A DNA stretch of 64,000 nucleotides. Source: Xylogone sp. PMI_703 (lineage: Eukaryota > Ascomycota > Leotiomycetes). The stretch lies in NCBI GenBank assembly GCA_021399445.1, contig JAJTUQ010000002.1, forward strand, positions 868,001-932,000, written 5' to 3'. The number at the start of each line of letters is the position of its first letter. Position 1 is the stretch's first letter. Shown piece after piece: positions 11,997 to 22,078 of this stretch. A model generated the notes under the pieces. The model worked only from the letters and a program-made list of their open reading frames with translations, had not been told where the DNA came from and did not search any database. The translations under genes were made by a program, and so were the position numbers.

Positions 11997-12400
11997 ATGT
12001 TCATCGGCCTCTCGACTCTTACGCCACTTCGGTCACCAAACGATCCCTGGAGTGGTTTTGATGAACGCCCCACGACCGAGCGATGCTACCGACAGGAGCG
12101 TACCGCTATGCTGCTTGTCCTCATTTCTGGCTTTTTGGGCGTTGACCAACCTTACGCCTACTACTAGGTCCTTGCTGTCTTCAAGCTTTGTTACCTCCCT
12201 CTTTCTGCCTGGGTTGCTTACCACCGGCCTACTTTGGAGCTATTATGTGGAGCTTGGTCCGGGGTCGATTGTGAGTTATGCATAGTGTCGTGCCGTTTAA
12301 ATCCCATACTGATCATTCATTAGGCATTCTGTGGGTTATAGGAGGTGTTTACGGCACGCCTAGATGTCCAGGTGACTATGGCCCTGGTGGCGAGTGGTGA
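11997..12400 (+). pseudogene. Disrupted TM2-domain membrane protein gene
   Basis: From ATG 11997 the frame encodes a fungal TM2 protein start: WSGFDERPTTERCYRQ, then a first membrane helix and GFLGVDQPYAYY. The next codon is TAG at 12165-12167, where I would expect Trp in WVLAVFKL; VLAVFKL follows directly in the same frame. A clean GTGAGT..TTAG intron (12271-12323) then leads to ILWVIGGVYGTPRCPG and a stop at 12398-12400. Between VFKL and the last exon there are about 14 more residues than the family normally has, and the second helix is degraded. A single TGG-to-TAG change fits a C-to-T mutation in CpA on the other strand. Missed introns could in principle rescue it, but I found none with valid splice sites. 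Confidence 0.6.
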
Positions 12401-12845
12401 TATTGATAAAACAGGGCAAGAAGTAGGAAAAAAGCCTCGATGATATTTGGTGATGAGTATGCCGTGTCATTTCACTAACGAATATTACCTAGACTCCGGT
12501 TGCAAAAGACAGTTAAGCAAGTGCGGGCCCAGTGAAGATTGTTGCTCCATCCGGACTTTATGTAAGCGTCCGTAAAGGAAAATTCCAGGTCTCCTAAAGG
12601 CTAGCAGGGTATTTCTGGGAGTGGGCAGATTAGTAGTAAATGTGTGAAGTCAACAAAGATAGGGTGAAAGATATTGTGCGATATAACCAGTAGGCTACGC
12701 TATAGAGGACTAGAGTGTGATTCTATGCTTAATTTGAAATGGATTGTTATGAAAACTCATAACTTAGATATATCTGTATATGAAATAATGCTCTACCAAG
12801 AGGGGCGTAAGCTGTCAAATTGAGTTCATAGTGGTACCATATCTA
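12401..12845. other. Intergenic region between TM2 relic and copper transporter
   Basis: These 445 bases contain the 3' sides of two convergent genes. I see nothing coding in them. Confidence 0.5.
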
Positions 12846-13615
12846 TCAGTGGCAAGCACCATCTTTAGTTGAGGATGTGTCCCCTCCAAAGAAGAGATAT
12901 CCCACAAAAGCCCCCACGCCAACTGCAATCATAACCCATCCATTATAAGTCATAAACAGTAACCTTCGGTTCTTAGCGGACTGTAGAGTATACCCATGAA
13001 TTATGGACAAAAAGGAGGATAGAGACCTACATGAGCATAAACGCATAAAAGTTCTGAACCGCATACAAGATTGCCTTGATAACGTGTGCCCTCTTGCTGA
13101 CCTCGACCTGGTTTCGTCCTGACCATAGGAAAGGTGTTCTCTCAGTAACGGCTCCAATACACATGAATTCTCAGCTTTTTGTTCACCAGTTTCATAATAG
13201 AAAAGGGCAAGAAAGCAAGCACGATTTCTTCGTCCCCGAAAGATCTGGGAAGAGACAGCTTAGGCAGGTACTTACTTGGTACTTCTTCATATTTCTTTGC
13301 TACCCATGCTTCATATTGCCTTGAGGCCTGTCGTAGGGCCTCATATCCTGCAGTAAGGGCTACCACGGCTAGAAGAGAGAGGAATAGACCAGTAGTTGTC
13401 CTAATATGCCACCAGCGGAAAATGATACAGAGATTTCTGGTATCCCAGGTGAACAGCATCTGAACACGGTGTATTTAGCTCGTATCGTTCTAGATAGTCG
13501 GGAAGTCCTCAAGATCCCAAGCACATACATTCATATTGCACATATCGTTACCCATATCGCCGTGGCCCATATCACCATGACCCATCATGCTATGATCCAT
13601 GTGCGAGTGATCCAT
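12846..13615 (-). CDS. CTR-family copper transporter
   Basis: Exons are 13615-13529, 13459-13276, 13151-13031 and 12963-12846 (169 aa); donors GTATGT, GTAAGT and GTAGGT. The short extracellular N-terminus is Met/His-rich (MDHSHMDHSMMGHGDMG) with a CNMN motif just before the first helix, as in fungal CTR proteins. Helix 1 starts in NLCIIFRWWHI. Helix 2 carries the Cu-selectivity MLLFM (M-x3-M) motif, and helix 3 the G-x3-G packing motif in GVGAFVGYLFFG. It imports Cu(I) as a trimer across the plasma or vacuolar membrane. The acceptor of intron 2 is the least certain splice site: an alternative AG 12 bases upstream is also in phase. Confidence 0.9.
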
Positions 13616-14096
13616 CACGGAACGGCTGTTGGTGTGTTTGTATTGGATCCTAGGCTCAAGTATTGCGCAAGTCTTTTGGATGAGAGATTGGAAAATAGAA
13701 AAGTAAAGCGCGGGAGTACTTGTATTGCGTGATCTCGTAGCGAACGTGCTCAGTACATACAGGACGAATATTCTCAAACGTGCTCAAACTGCGGAGAAAC
13801 GATCCTAATAACCGTCAGCGATTAATTACTGCGATATTATAGCTGCCTCAGGGGTGTGCATGTATCGCTATCGGGGTCGGCAGGCATCCTGATAAGAGCT
13901 CCGAGCTCCCGCAGCTAACTAACTGTAAGAGCCTCTCAGGCGTCAGAGTCCCGAGTTTCGGATTTATCATCTAGGAGGGGCGTTTTCCATGGAGGGGCGA
14001 ACTCGAGTATGGCTCTATATTTGTAAATCCAGAATTCTCAAAGTTATATATACAACTTCTACCATCTCTCCAAATATATAACAATAAGTCTTAAAG
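13616..14096. other. Divergent promoter region between CTR transporter and 3-HAO
   Basis: 481 bases between two divergent genes. The side nearer the copper transporter carries a direct repeat of AACGTGCTCA. No additional gene is supported. Confidence 0.5.
13743..13786. promoter_or_regulatory. Direct repeat AACGTGCTCA, possible copper-response element
   Basis: Two exact copies of AACGTGCTCA lie at 13743-13752 and 13777-13786, 128 and 162 bases upstream of the CTR start codon. The TGCTCA core matches the core of the Mac1 copper-response element TTTGCTCA, which occurs as a repeat in the yeast CTR1 promoter. Function is inferred from the repeat and its position. Confidence 0.35.
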
Positions 14097-14771
14097 ATGA
14101 TTGGAAGTCCATTAAATTTACCAAAATGGTAATACCTCGCATAACTTGCATAATAGACAGCTTCATATGCAGCTGACTCGACTTTCCATAGGCTCGCAGA
14201 AAATTCCCACTTACTGCAGCCACCTGTCAACAATTACTGCGTCTATAACAAGGAGGTAACTATCATGGTGCGTCTGCGGCCTCCATATACTGAATCTCTC
14301 GCAATTTCTCGTGGCCCTCACTCACAGTTGTGAAAGATAGTAGGGGGCCCCAATGCGCGCACTGACTACCATGTCAACGAAACCGTGGAATGGTTCTACC
14401 AATACAAAGGCGCAATGCTGCTGAAAGTAGTTGACGACGGCGAGTTTCGGGATATAATCATCGACGAAGGTGAGATGTTTCTTCTCCCTGCAAATACGCC
14501 TCACAACCCAGTACGGTTTGCGAACACCGTAGGCATAGTAATAGAGCAGGCACGGCCGAAGGACTCCCTTGATCGACTGAGATGGTACTGTACAAAGTGT
14601 CACTCAGTGGTGGACGAGGCTGCATTCCACTGCACAGACTTAGGCACACAGATTAAAGAAGCAGTGAACGCTTTTAGGGACAGCGAAGACAGGAGGAGAT
14701 GCAAGAACTGTGGGGAGGTAGCCTCCTCTGCCCCCACACCTGGGTCAATACAAGATCCAAATCTGAAATGA
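14097..14771 (+). CDS. BNA1: 3-hydroxyanthranilate 3,4-dioxygenase
   Basis: Exons are 14097-14128, 14192-14267 and 14337-14771 (180 aa, normal for the family). It is a cupin iron dioxygenase that converts 3-hydroxyanthranilate to the quinolinate precursor in de novo NAD synthesis from tryptophan. Iron ligands are visible as His48 and Glu54 (TDYHVNETVEWF) and His92 (ANTPHNP); Arg44 and Arg96 are the usual substrate-binding residues. The C-terminus keeps the extra rubredoxin-like metal site CTKC..CKNC (Cys121, 124, 158, 161). Two short exons encode the conserved start SPLNLPKWLAENSHLLQ and VNNYCVYN. It is cytosolic and divergent from the copper transporter. Confidence 0.95.
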
Positions 14772-14878
14772 GATTAAGATACAATTGATGGTTCGGAGCA
14801 CTGATATCTCCTATCCAAGCTAGTATTCTATATCTATAACTTCTGTATTATGTACAATATTCTGATGCCAATCCCATT

Positions 14879-15829
14879 TTACGTTTCCGCAAACTGGTAT
14901 GTACTCTTTGATTCTTCCACTGTGACCTCAATCTTACCTTCCTCCAACTCCTTTCCGTCAACCTTAATCCCGGCTGTCATAATATCACCTGGTACAACGG
15001 GTCCTACACCCTTTGGTGTGCCGGTTAAAACAATATCTCCTTTCTCTAGTGTCATGACTTTAGAGATGTCGCTCAAAATACGCGGAATCTGGAACAACAT
15101 CAAGTTTGTTGAGTCGTTCTGGTGAAATTCATTGTTGACCTTGAGGTAAAGCTCGACATTGTGAGGATCAGGGATTTTGGATTTCTCAATTACGTTGCTA
15201 ATAGGTAGGAAGGTGTCGAAGCCCTTGGCGATGTCCCATGGGAGGCCCTTCTTCTTGGCCTCGTTCTGTGCGTTACGGGCCGTCATATCGATGCTGACAG
15301 CATAACCTATTTTCACGCTATCAATATTGAGGAGGCGATTTGTAGTTAGTATAGAATATCAACCTACTCTCAATTGAGTCCAGCGCTTCCTTCTCGTTTG
15401 AGGCCTCTAGGTCCTTGATCTTCTTACCGATTACCAAAGCCAATTCTACTTCATAGTGCAAGTCTACGCCCTTTGGACGGATAACTGGTCCTGCTCCGGG
15501 GGCGAGAATTGATGTCGTAGGCTTCAAGAAGAAGAACGGCTGCTTGGGTCTCACGTTGTTCAATTCAGTAACATGATCGCTAATAGAAAGCCAGGCGGTT
15601 AATTAGATATTCCTATAGAGTGTAATGACGGAATGTATGATGTGTAATAGTACCAATGCTCACAGCCCAGCTGTAAACAGGAGAGAAAAGGCGCAAAAGC
15701 GGTCCCCGATTGCGCAGACAGGGATAGGATCAAGCAAACTTACGCATAATTTCTGCCAATGCAAACAACTTTCCCTGCCTTTTTGAGCGAAGCCATTGTC
15801 GAAAGACCACGGCGGAATATCATGGACAT
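14879..15829 (-). CDS. Fumarylacetoacetate hydrolase family protein (FAHD1/FMP41-like acylpyruvase), probably mitochondrial
   Basis: Exons are 15829-15744, 15579-15368 and 15306-14879 (241 aa). The FAH fold is shown by CIGRNYADHVTEL, PFFFLKPTTS, the metal-binding HYEVELALVIGKKI (Glu-x-Glu), IDMTARNAQNEAKKKGLPW and the TGTPKGVGPV loop. FAHD1 proteins act as acylpyruvase or oxaloacetate decarboxylase in mitochondria. The N-terminus MSMIFRRGLST before MASLKK looks like a presequence; a second start at 15796 would give a version without it. The last intron is the weakest part of the model: GTAGGT..AATAG gives DSIE-S-YAVSIDMT, but a GTTGAT donor with a different acceptor is also in frame. Confidence 0.88.
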
Positions 15830-16203
15830 GGCGAAAAGAAAGTTGTCTAGAAGACGTGAGGCTGTATATATGCCCGATGTTGAGTATGGGACTTGAAGCA
15901 AAGACCAATCAATAGTGGGGAGGCGCACAAGTTACAACATCGGAAGTGCAAACAGAGCAATGCGGGGCACACAAGTAGTGGCGGGTGAATCGAGTTCTGG
16001 CCCGCTCTCATAGCCAGGCGTGTGCCTGGTACAAAGGTACATATCGTGGTGGTGGAACCCAAGAACAGCAGCTCCTTTTGCCGTTCCCCAGAGCACGAGA
16101 GCATCCCTCCAGGGGGGAAAATACCGCAGCATTATTAGTACCAGTATCACCAACCCATCTCCTTTGACTTCGCAAAAGCCAGCAATTTCCATTCTACGCA
16201 ACC
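15830..16203. other. Divergent intergenic region
   Basis: 374 bases between the FAHD1-like gene and a small unknown gene. I see no feature beyond a shared promoter region. Confidence 0.4.
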
Positions 16204-16950
16204 ATGTCTTCAACCGAAGGCCTCCAGATTGCTCAGGTCCTCGCCGACCTCAGCGATCTCCAAGTGACAGTATGCGCCCCCCTCGTCGCTGCCATCACAG
16301 CAGCTCTGTCGCCGTATCTTTTTTCTGTGTTCCCGTTGAACTGACCTGGTGATCCCCACAACCCCACAGGAGCCCACAGCCGCAATGGCCCTCCTCACCG
16401 CGCCGCAAAACCTCACTGAGAAGATCCTGCGTCGCAAGGCGAAGAATCCCCTCTCTGATCCTCCAAAGTTCGATAAACTCGGTCGTCGCATCGTGGGACC
16501 CGTCTCCGTATCTCCATCCCCACGACCAATGCACTCAGGCTATTCCACGCCTGTCCGACCAGGTTTGATGAGGGCCAGCTCCAGCGTCTCGAGCCTGGGT
16601 GGGACACGGACGCCTTCGGGCGTGGAGACGCCACCTGCGCATGAGGTGAGTTTTATGTCTCCCTTTCACTCCATCTCGTAATCAACCACTATTCTAATAT
16701 ATATTTGTCTACTGAGCGTGTGCGTGTTCTTGAAGTTTCAAATAAGCCTAGAATATACGAAATCGCTGACATTTGGCTGATGCCTACTCAGGTTGACGAG
16801 GATATAGAGCGCGCCGAGACCCTCATCCGTTTATACGAGCTAAGAGGAAGATTTAAGCAACAGGAAGCAACGGGATTACTAAGAGCGCAAGAAAGGGTGG
16901 AGGCAGTTGCTGTCAAATACCAAAGCAAAGATGTGGCATCTGGACACTAG
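16204..16950 (+). CDS. Small conserved fungal protein of unknown function
   Basis: Exons are 16204-16263, 16370-16645 and 16792-16950 (164 aa); donors GTGACA and GTGAGT, acceptors CACAG and CTCAG, all in phase 0. The protein has an N-terminal helix (GLQIAQVLADLSDLQ), a conserved segment LTEKILRRKAKNPLSDPPKFDKLGR, a Ser/Pro-rich linker, and a C-terminal helix VDEDIERAETLIRLYELR. It has no membrane segment. The pattern of two conserved helices joined by a disordered linker suggests an adaptor or complex subunit, but I do not recognise the family. Confidence 0.72.
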
Positions 16951-17342
16951 GTGTGTGGTTTGGAGAACGGAAACTATCCTGTCTTTTCATACTGGAAACA
17001 TTACCGGCGTTAATAGGTTTGGTTTATTGCTAATGGCGAGCGTCGGTGTCTCTGGCGCTTCTCACTCTTCTTGCTTCTGACTATTTAAGTAAAGGTACAC
17101 CGCTAATGTAATTAGGAGAGCATGGAGTAAAAAGTCTACTTCATAATGGCATTATCAAGTATTACTAATTCTATATGCTTAACCATAATTGCGTCTTCTG
17201 TGATCCTCTATACAGTTTGCTTACCCTACCACCGATTATGCTCAGATTATCTCCAGGACTCAGGCTATTCTGTCCAATATGAGGAGCTGCACTAGCATTG
17301 GACTGAATGGTCCTTAAGTCACCAGTATATAGCACACTTGCC
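16951..17342. other. Convergent intergenic region
   Basis: 392 bases between convergent gene ends; nothing coding is supported. Confidence 0.4.
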
Positions 17343-18014
17343 TCAATACTGACACACAGAACCTTCTTCTCCCTGATTGTTTGCGACTCCACCCGTGGCC
17401 CCTTTCTTCCTTTGGAAGGCTCGGCGACCTCTCCTTAGCACACTGCGTATCATCTCGACGGGCCTTCTTCCAATGTCAATTTTAGTGGCCGGAGATCCCG
17501 AAGAGATTTGCTGGCTGGTGGAGTCAACTACGTTTGGTGCAGTGGTAGTATTGAGTGATGCGCGAGGGTTCGTTAGTACGATAGGATCTGCAACTACTGT
17601 GACGATATCTTCTGGGGTATGAGTATCCGGTGCGTGAGAAGAGATCTGCTCATAGTTGTCACCTGTTGCCTCAATTTTCCGCAGATCTTTGAGAGAAATG
17701 AAGAGTTCTGCCACATCAACACTGTCCGACCTGGTTCTGAAGACATTCAATCTATCTCCGGAACGTCTATAAATCATATCGATAACTGTGGGGCAGAAGT
17801 CCGAAAGACTAAGGCATCCTTGATCTGTAGATGTGGAGGAGCTATGTCCCCCTAGGAGCGGTATCTCATCGAAGGGTGAATCTACTTTTTGAGGAGCCTG
17901 AGCGCATATTTCTCGATTTGACATTGCTGGAAGTGTCTCGATGTTGGAATTGGCCCAGTATGTTAACGTGCTTCTCTTTTGTTGTAGTGAAGCTTCCTTA
18001 TTCCACACTGTCAT
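17343..18014 (-). CDS. Hypothetical protein
   Basis: A 223-codon frame from an ATG at 18014 to a stop at 17343. A moderately ordered middle part (LSLSDFCPTVIDMIYRR, VDVAELFISLKDLRK) is followed by a Ser/Thr-rich stretch and a basic patch RRGRRAFQRKKG. No known domain, signal peptide or membrane helix. A donor near the end could join it to a downstream frame reaching about 17171, so the C-terminus is uncertain. Its length and mixed composition make it more likely real than chance, but there is no conservation evidence. Confidence 0.45.
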   Translation of the reverse strand: MTVWNKEASLQQKRSTLTYWANSNIETLPAMSNREICAQAPQKVDSPFDEIPLLGGHSSSTSTDQGCLSLSDFCPTVIDMIYRRSGDRLNVFRTRSDSVDVAELFISLKDLRKIEATGDNYEQISSHAPDTHTPEDIVTVVADPIVLTNPRASLNTTTAPNVVDSTSQQISSGSPATKIDIGRRPVEMIRSVLRRGRRAFQRKKGATGGVANNQGEEGSVCQY

Positions 18015-18859
18015 TTTGGATTTTGCTTTCCTTTTGCTCAGTGTAGAAATATGGATCTTATCCAGTTATCTCGTTTGATTTGAGCGACTTGCCAACTAAA
18101 AGATCTGAAAATCAGGTTTGAGGCTTTCGCTCAAACCTTCAAACGTTGTCGTATCGAGAGTCTATTGGATCTGGAAAATGGGGAAAGTATGTAGAAAATA
18201 TAACTCAGTAAAAAAATACTGGAATGGTCATACAAGGATACTAGGGAGTGGTCCACTGTAAGTGAGGCCTTGTAGTTGAAACGTAGTAATTATACAAAGC
18301 CAGGGAAAGAGGTTGAAAAATGAAGTTTGAAATAAAGGAGTAGATCCAAGGAAATCTGAGATACAAGCCATGATCGCAGAGTATCGTGCCTACCTGTTTT
18401 GCGCATTAATTTCATTCCTGCTCTTTCCCTACCTACCTAAGGAACTCACGCGACATACAAACATGCATCTGTTCGACCTTCGACGTATGTGTACCGTTTT
18501 TTGTGGTGTATACGATCTAATAACAGTTAATCCGGCGAGTACAAATAAGGATTTGCTTTACTCATTGTCCGAAATACTCGTATACTAGCAACCTACCAAA
18601 CCTACGAAAAGAATACGATAAAGGACAGGCAGGGATATTTTATTCAGCCTTGTGATTTGGGGGTGGCTGCCAAGAGGCCAATGAAACCGCGCTATTCACA
18701 GTCAGTAGCAGTCTCGCTTAGCGCATGCTCCGAGCCTTGTGCTCCGCTGACGAAATGCCCAGAAATATCGCGAACCCAACTTCACCATTTAGACCTTTCA
18801 CATTTTAGCAACAGGTGAACACAACAGCCTTCACGGGACCTGGGCTCCTTGTCGGCAAT
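18015..18859. other. Intergenic region before the PWI/RS gene
   Basis: 845 bases with only short frames. It is likely the shared 5' region of the hypothetical gene and the PWI-domain gene. Confidence 0.4.
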
Positions 18860-20485
18860 ATGGCGACTAGTGTTGATGCGAAGCTGCTGAAATCTACCAA
18901 ATTCCCATCGGAGTTTAACCAAAAGGTCGACATGGAGAAGGTCAATGTTGAGGTGATGAAGAAGTATATCTTGGCAGACCCAATGGAACCCGAGCACTGG
19001 CTAACATTAAACCCCAATGAAGGTGGATTGCAAGCAAAATCTCAGATATACTTGGAAGTGAAGATGACGTGGTCATTGAACTCTGTTTCAATCTCATTGA
19101 AGGCTCTCGCTATGTAAGAATAGCGCACGCGATCATGATGAAAACCAATGCTGACCGCGTCACAGCCTGATATTAAGAAAATGCAGATCCAGCTTACAGG
19201 ATTTCTAGATAAGGATACTCCTGCCTTTTGCAAGGAACTTTGGAAACTTTGTCTTAGTGCTCAGAACAACCCCCAAGGCGTCCCCAAAGAGCTATTGGAG
19301 GCGAAGAAATTGGAGCTCATTCAAGAGAAGGTAAGTCCATTTAGGTCGCAAATTAGCGCTTAATTGACAACCGCCTAGATTGAAGCAGAAAAGGCTGCTG
19401 AAGAAGCTAGAAAAAGACGAGAGGAAGATCAGCGACGTGAACGGGATCTAAACAATATTAGGAACCGTGAGCGTGGTGAACGAGCTCGCGGTGGTGGTGG
19501 AAGAGCAGAGTCTTGGCGTGGAGGTCGCGGTGATAGAGATATAGATCGAAGTGGAGGTAGAAACTTTGAGCGACGTGGTGGCAGATTCTCAAGATCTCCA
19601 CCTCCACATCGCCGTTCCAGAGAGAGAGATTCATTCCGCGCCCCCCGGAGAGAATTTGACAGCTATGTTCCAAGAGGCAGAGGCGGTCGTAGATGGGAGC
19701 GGAGAAGATCACCTACTTCAAGATCTGTTTCACCGAGCCCTTCGAGGTCACCCTCCGTCTCTCGCTCCCCACCTCGACGCCGCCGAAATTCATCATCCGT
19801 CTCACGTTCTCCGCCACGCCGTCGCGGCTTTGATCGATCGAGATCACCAGACAGACGCGACAGCTACAGAGGCAGGGGAGGCAGGGCGAGAAGCCGAGAC
19901 AGGGGCGCATCTCGACGATCTATGACAGCCTCTGAGGCATCATCTCGCTCACGTTCTCCTCCACGGAGGAAACCTCGCTCGCCATCAGTGAGCCATTCTC
20001 CACCACCGAGATCACGTCGTGCTCGCACGAAAAGCATCTCTACCTCCAGATCCAGATCTATTTCTACGTCCAGGTCCAGGAGTCATAGTCCCCGAAGAAC
20101 TGCATCTAAAAGAGCGAGATCCAATACTCCAGTGCGACGGGGGAGTGTTATTGATGCGGCTGAAAGCAGCACTAGCGCTCGTAAGAGTCGTGAACGTGAT
20201 GAACGTCGGCTAACTCGAAGCAACAGCCGTAATCATAGTCGTAGCCGCAGCCGCAGTGCCACCCCTCCTCGTCGTCATCATCGAAGTCCCAGTAGAACTA
20301 AGAGTCGTGATGGAGAATATAGGAAACGGCGTCGCTCGATTCAGCGATATGAGCCGAGCAAAAGAAGGCGAAACAGCTCCTCAGCTTCCTCACCTACAGA
20401 TAAGAGAGACAAGAAGGCTGATATTGATCACGAAGACGACAGAAATGTACCCATACGAGAGTTTGAAGCCAACAGCGATGCCTAA
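18860..20485 (+). CDS. PWI-domain, RS-rich splicing factor (SRm160/SRRM1-like)
   Basis: Exons are 18860-18963, 19023-19113, 19166-19330 and 19379-20485 (488 aa). Intron 1 (GTATAT..GCTAAC..AAG) splits the PWI domain and restores MKKWIASKISDILGSEDD. The domain continues through ELCFNLIEGSRYPDIKKMQ and LTGFLDKDTPAFCKELWKL, residues about 25-105. A charged helix follows, then RGG-like repeats and about 280 residues dense in RS/SR and SPPRRR motifs. The PWI domain binds nucleic acid and RS domains bridge SR proteins during pre-mRNA splicing and 3' processing, so a nuclear speckle or spliceosome coactivator role follows from the family. The repeats are coding low complexity, not a mobile repeat. 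Confidence 0.9.
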
Positions 20486-21139
20486 GCCGACAAAACTATG
20501 TCTGTATTGATACCATAGTTGCATAGGAGCAACTCTCACTGCTACTGTCGGACCCTCTATTGACTGACGCTGACTTGTCCTCTGATATTCAGATCAACAC
20601 TCCTATCAAAGTGAGTTCATTCTAAGAGATCCATTTTCAATGCAGCAAATCAACAAAGGGACGTCGACTGATAGCACTAGAATGACGAAGTGGTAAAGCT
20701 ATCCCGGCTAATATGAGGTAGATGCCTGAGTATTCCTAAAAGTGTAGAAGATTGGATTTATCCCAAGGAAATTATTCTAATAGAGAAAAGAATTCTATTT
20801 AATATCTCTTATTATGTATAGAAATGTGTCTTAGTCTTGTCAATACAATGAACCATAGAAATGCCTGACCGTGCTCCTATAAGAGCCCTAGAGAATCCGG
20901 CGTATACAATCCTAAAACCAGCAATGGTAGAGTACTTTACATTAAGGTAGTGAAGTTTCTAATAAGTATGAGACTTAAGGTCGCATCAAAATATGCTTGC
21001 ACTGAAGATAACGGATAAGATATGGACCGTGCGCTAACTTTGTTCGTACCTCGAACTCCATTACACTGGTCGCATATATTCGCATAGTCAACAAGTCCCT
21101 CTCAGCGTGACGATCGTCCGCAATTGTCACTCTCTCAAC
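20486..21139. other. Intergenic region
   Basis: 654 bases between two plus-strand genes. A stretch near 20590-20615 has an acceptor- and donor-like arrangement (TATTCAG..GTGAGT) and may be a spliced 3' UTR segment; no gene is supported. Confidence 0.35.
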
Positions 21140-21803
21140 ATGGCTGAGAACGTGCCACCAGTAAATGCTAATGGCGATGTACCAGGACAGCCATTCTACG
21201 AGAAAACAAGACAGCACTTGAAAGAGCTGCTGCATAAAAGACGACTCCTTGAGCGCAGCCTTGCCCTACAGGAGGAAGCTATATACAAGAAGGAAACAGA
21301 ATACCTCGAAGAGACACCTAGTGGGAACATTATTACAGGTTTTGAATCCTATACCAAAGGGACATCGAGCACGGCTCCAAATGGAAGTAGAAGAAAAGGT
21401 GGTATTAGCGAGGGGAATAGAGTGTTCTCGAGATCTTCCATTAGCTACAACATTAATGCCGTAAGCTTGTGGCCATCTCTTTAAGTTCTATTAAGTTCTA
21501 TTCTGCGGTCTTATTCTATGTATATATCTATGGACGTGCCATTCCTATTCTGACAGCAAACCCTAGGATTCGCCAGCTGCTTCGTCTCAATCCACGCCTG
21601 TTGTTGCTACAGCCGGAACTCCGTTATCGACTTCCTTTTTAAAAGGTGAATCAGGATCAAATCATGCCACACCCACCTCTGCTACATCAACCAACCGCAC
21701 TGGAGCTGGGACCAAGAAAAATAGGAAAGGTGGAGAAGATAGTGAGACTGAGGGAAGGGATGCTAAGAAGGTGCGGACAAATTTTGGAGTTACCAGGAAG
21801 TAG
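21140..21803 (+). CDS. EAF6: NuA4 histone acetyltransferase subunit EAF6
   Basis: Exons are 21140-21460 and 21567-21803 (185 aa), phase-0 join with GTAAGC and CCCTAG. The N-terminal half is the EAF6 signature: a coiled coil starting FYEKTRQHLKELLHKRRLLE and reading through YKKETEYLEETPSGNIITGF, then GNRVFSRSSISY. The C-terminal half is Ser/Thr-rich and ends in a basic cluster (KKNRKGG..KKVRTNFGVTRK). EAF6 is a structural subunit of NuA4 and related MYST acetyltransferase complexes in the nucleus. A tandem TTAAGTTCTA repeat at 21483-21502 lies inside the intron. Confidence 0.93.
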
Positions 21804-22078
21804 AGAGACAGCTTGGTGTTTACCACGTTGAGCCTCAATGGGTAAATGGGACGGTGTTCTGGCGTGCGGGTTTACTGGGTTATGGGGAAATCAAGGCGAA
21901 TATCTTGGAACAATTATCACTAGTTCTGAAAATCCGGTAGAACGTCTGGGGCGCGTGTAAAATTATATTGTAATAAATATGGAGGCTCTGTAAGATATAG
22001 ATCTACATATGTTCCAGCTGCAATAATGGCTACTATAAAGTATCACTCAATAGTTCACCAATTTCAATACTAAATTCT

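Noticed and set aside
11746..11997. Hydrophobic open frame before the TM2 relic
   Set aside because: Starts at an uncertain codon, overlaps the likely 5' leader of the TM2 gene in another frame, and no conserved segment is visible.
12846..15829. Possible metabolic cluster of copper transporter, 3-HAO and FAHD1-like genes
   Set aside because: All three are widespread housekeeping genes on different strands, with no shared pathway or cluster regulator.
19440..20480. Dense short repeats in the RS region
   Set aside because: These are coding RS/SR dipeptide repeats of the PWI-domain splicing factor, not a satellite or mobile repeat.
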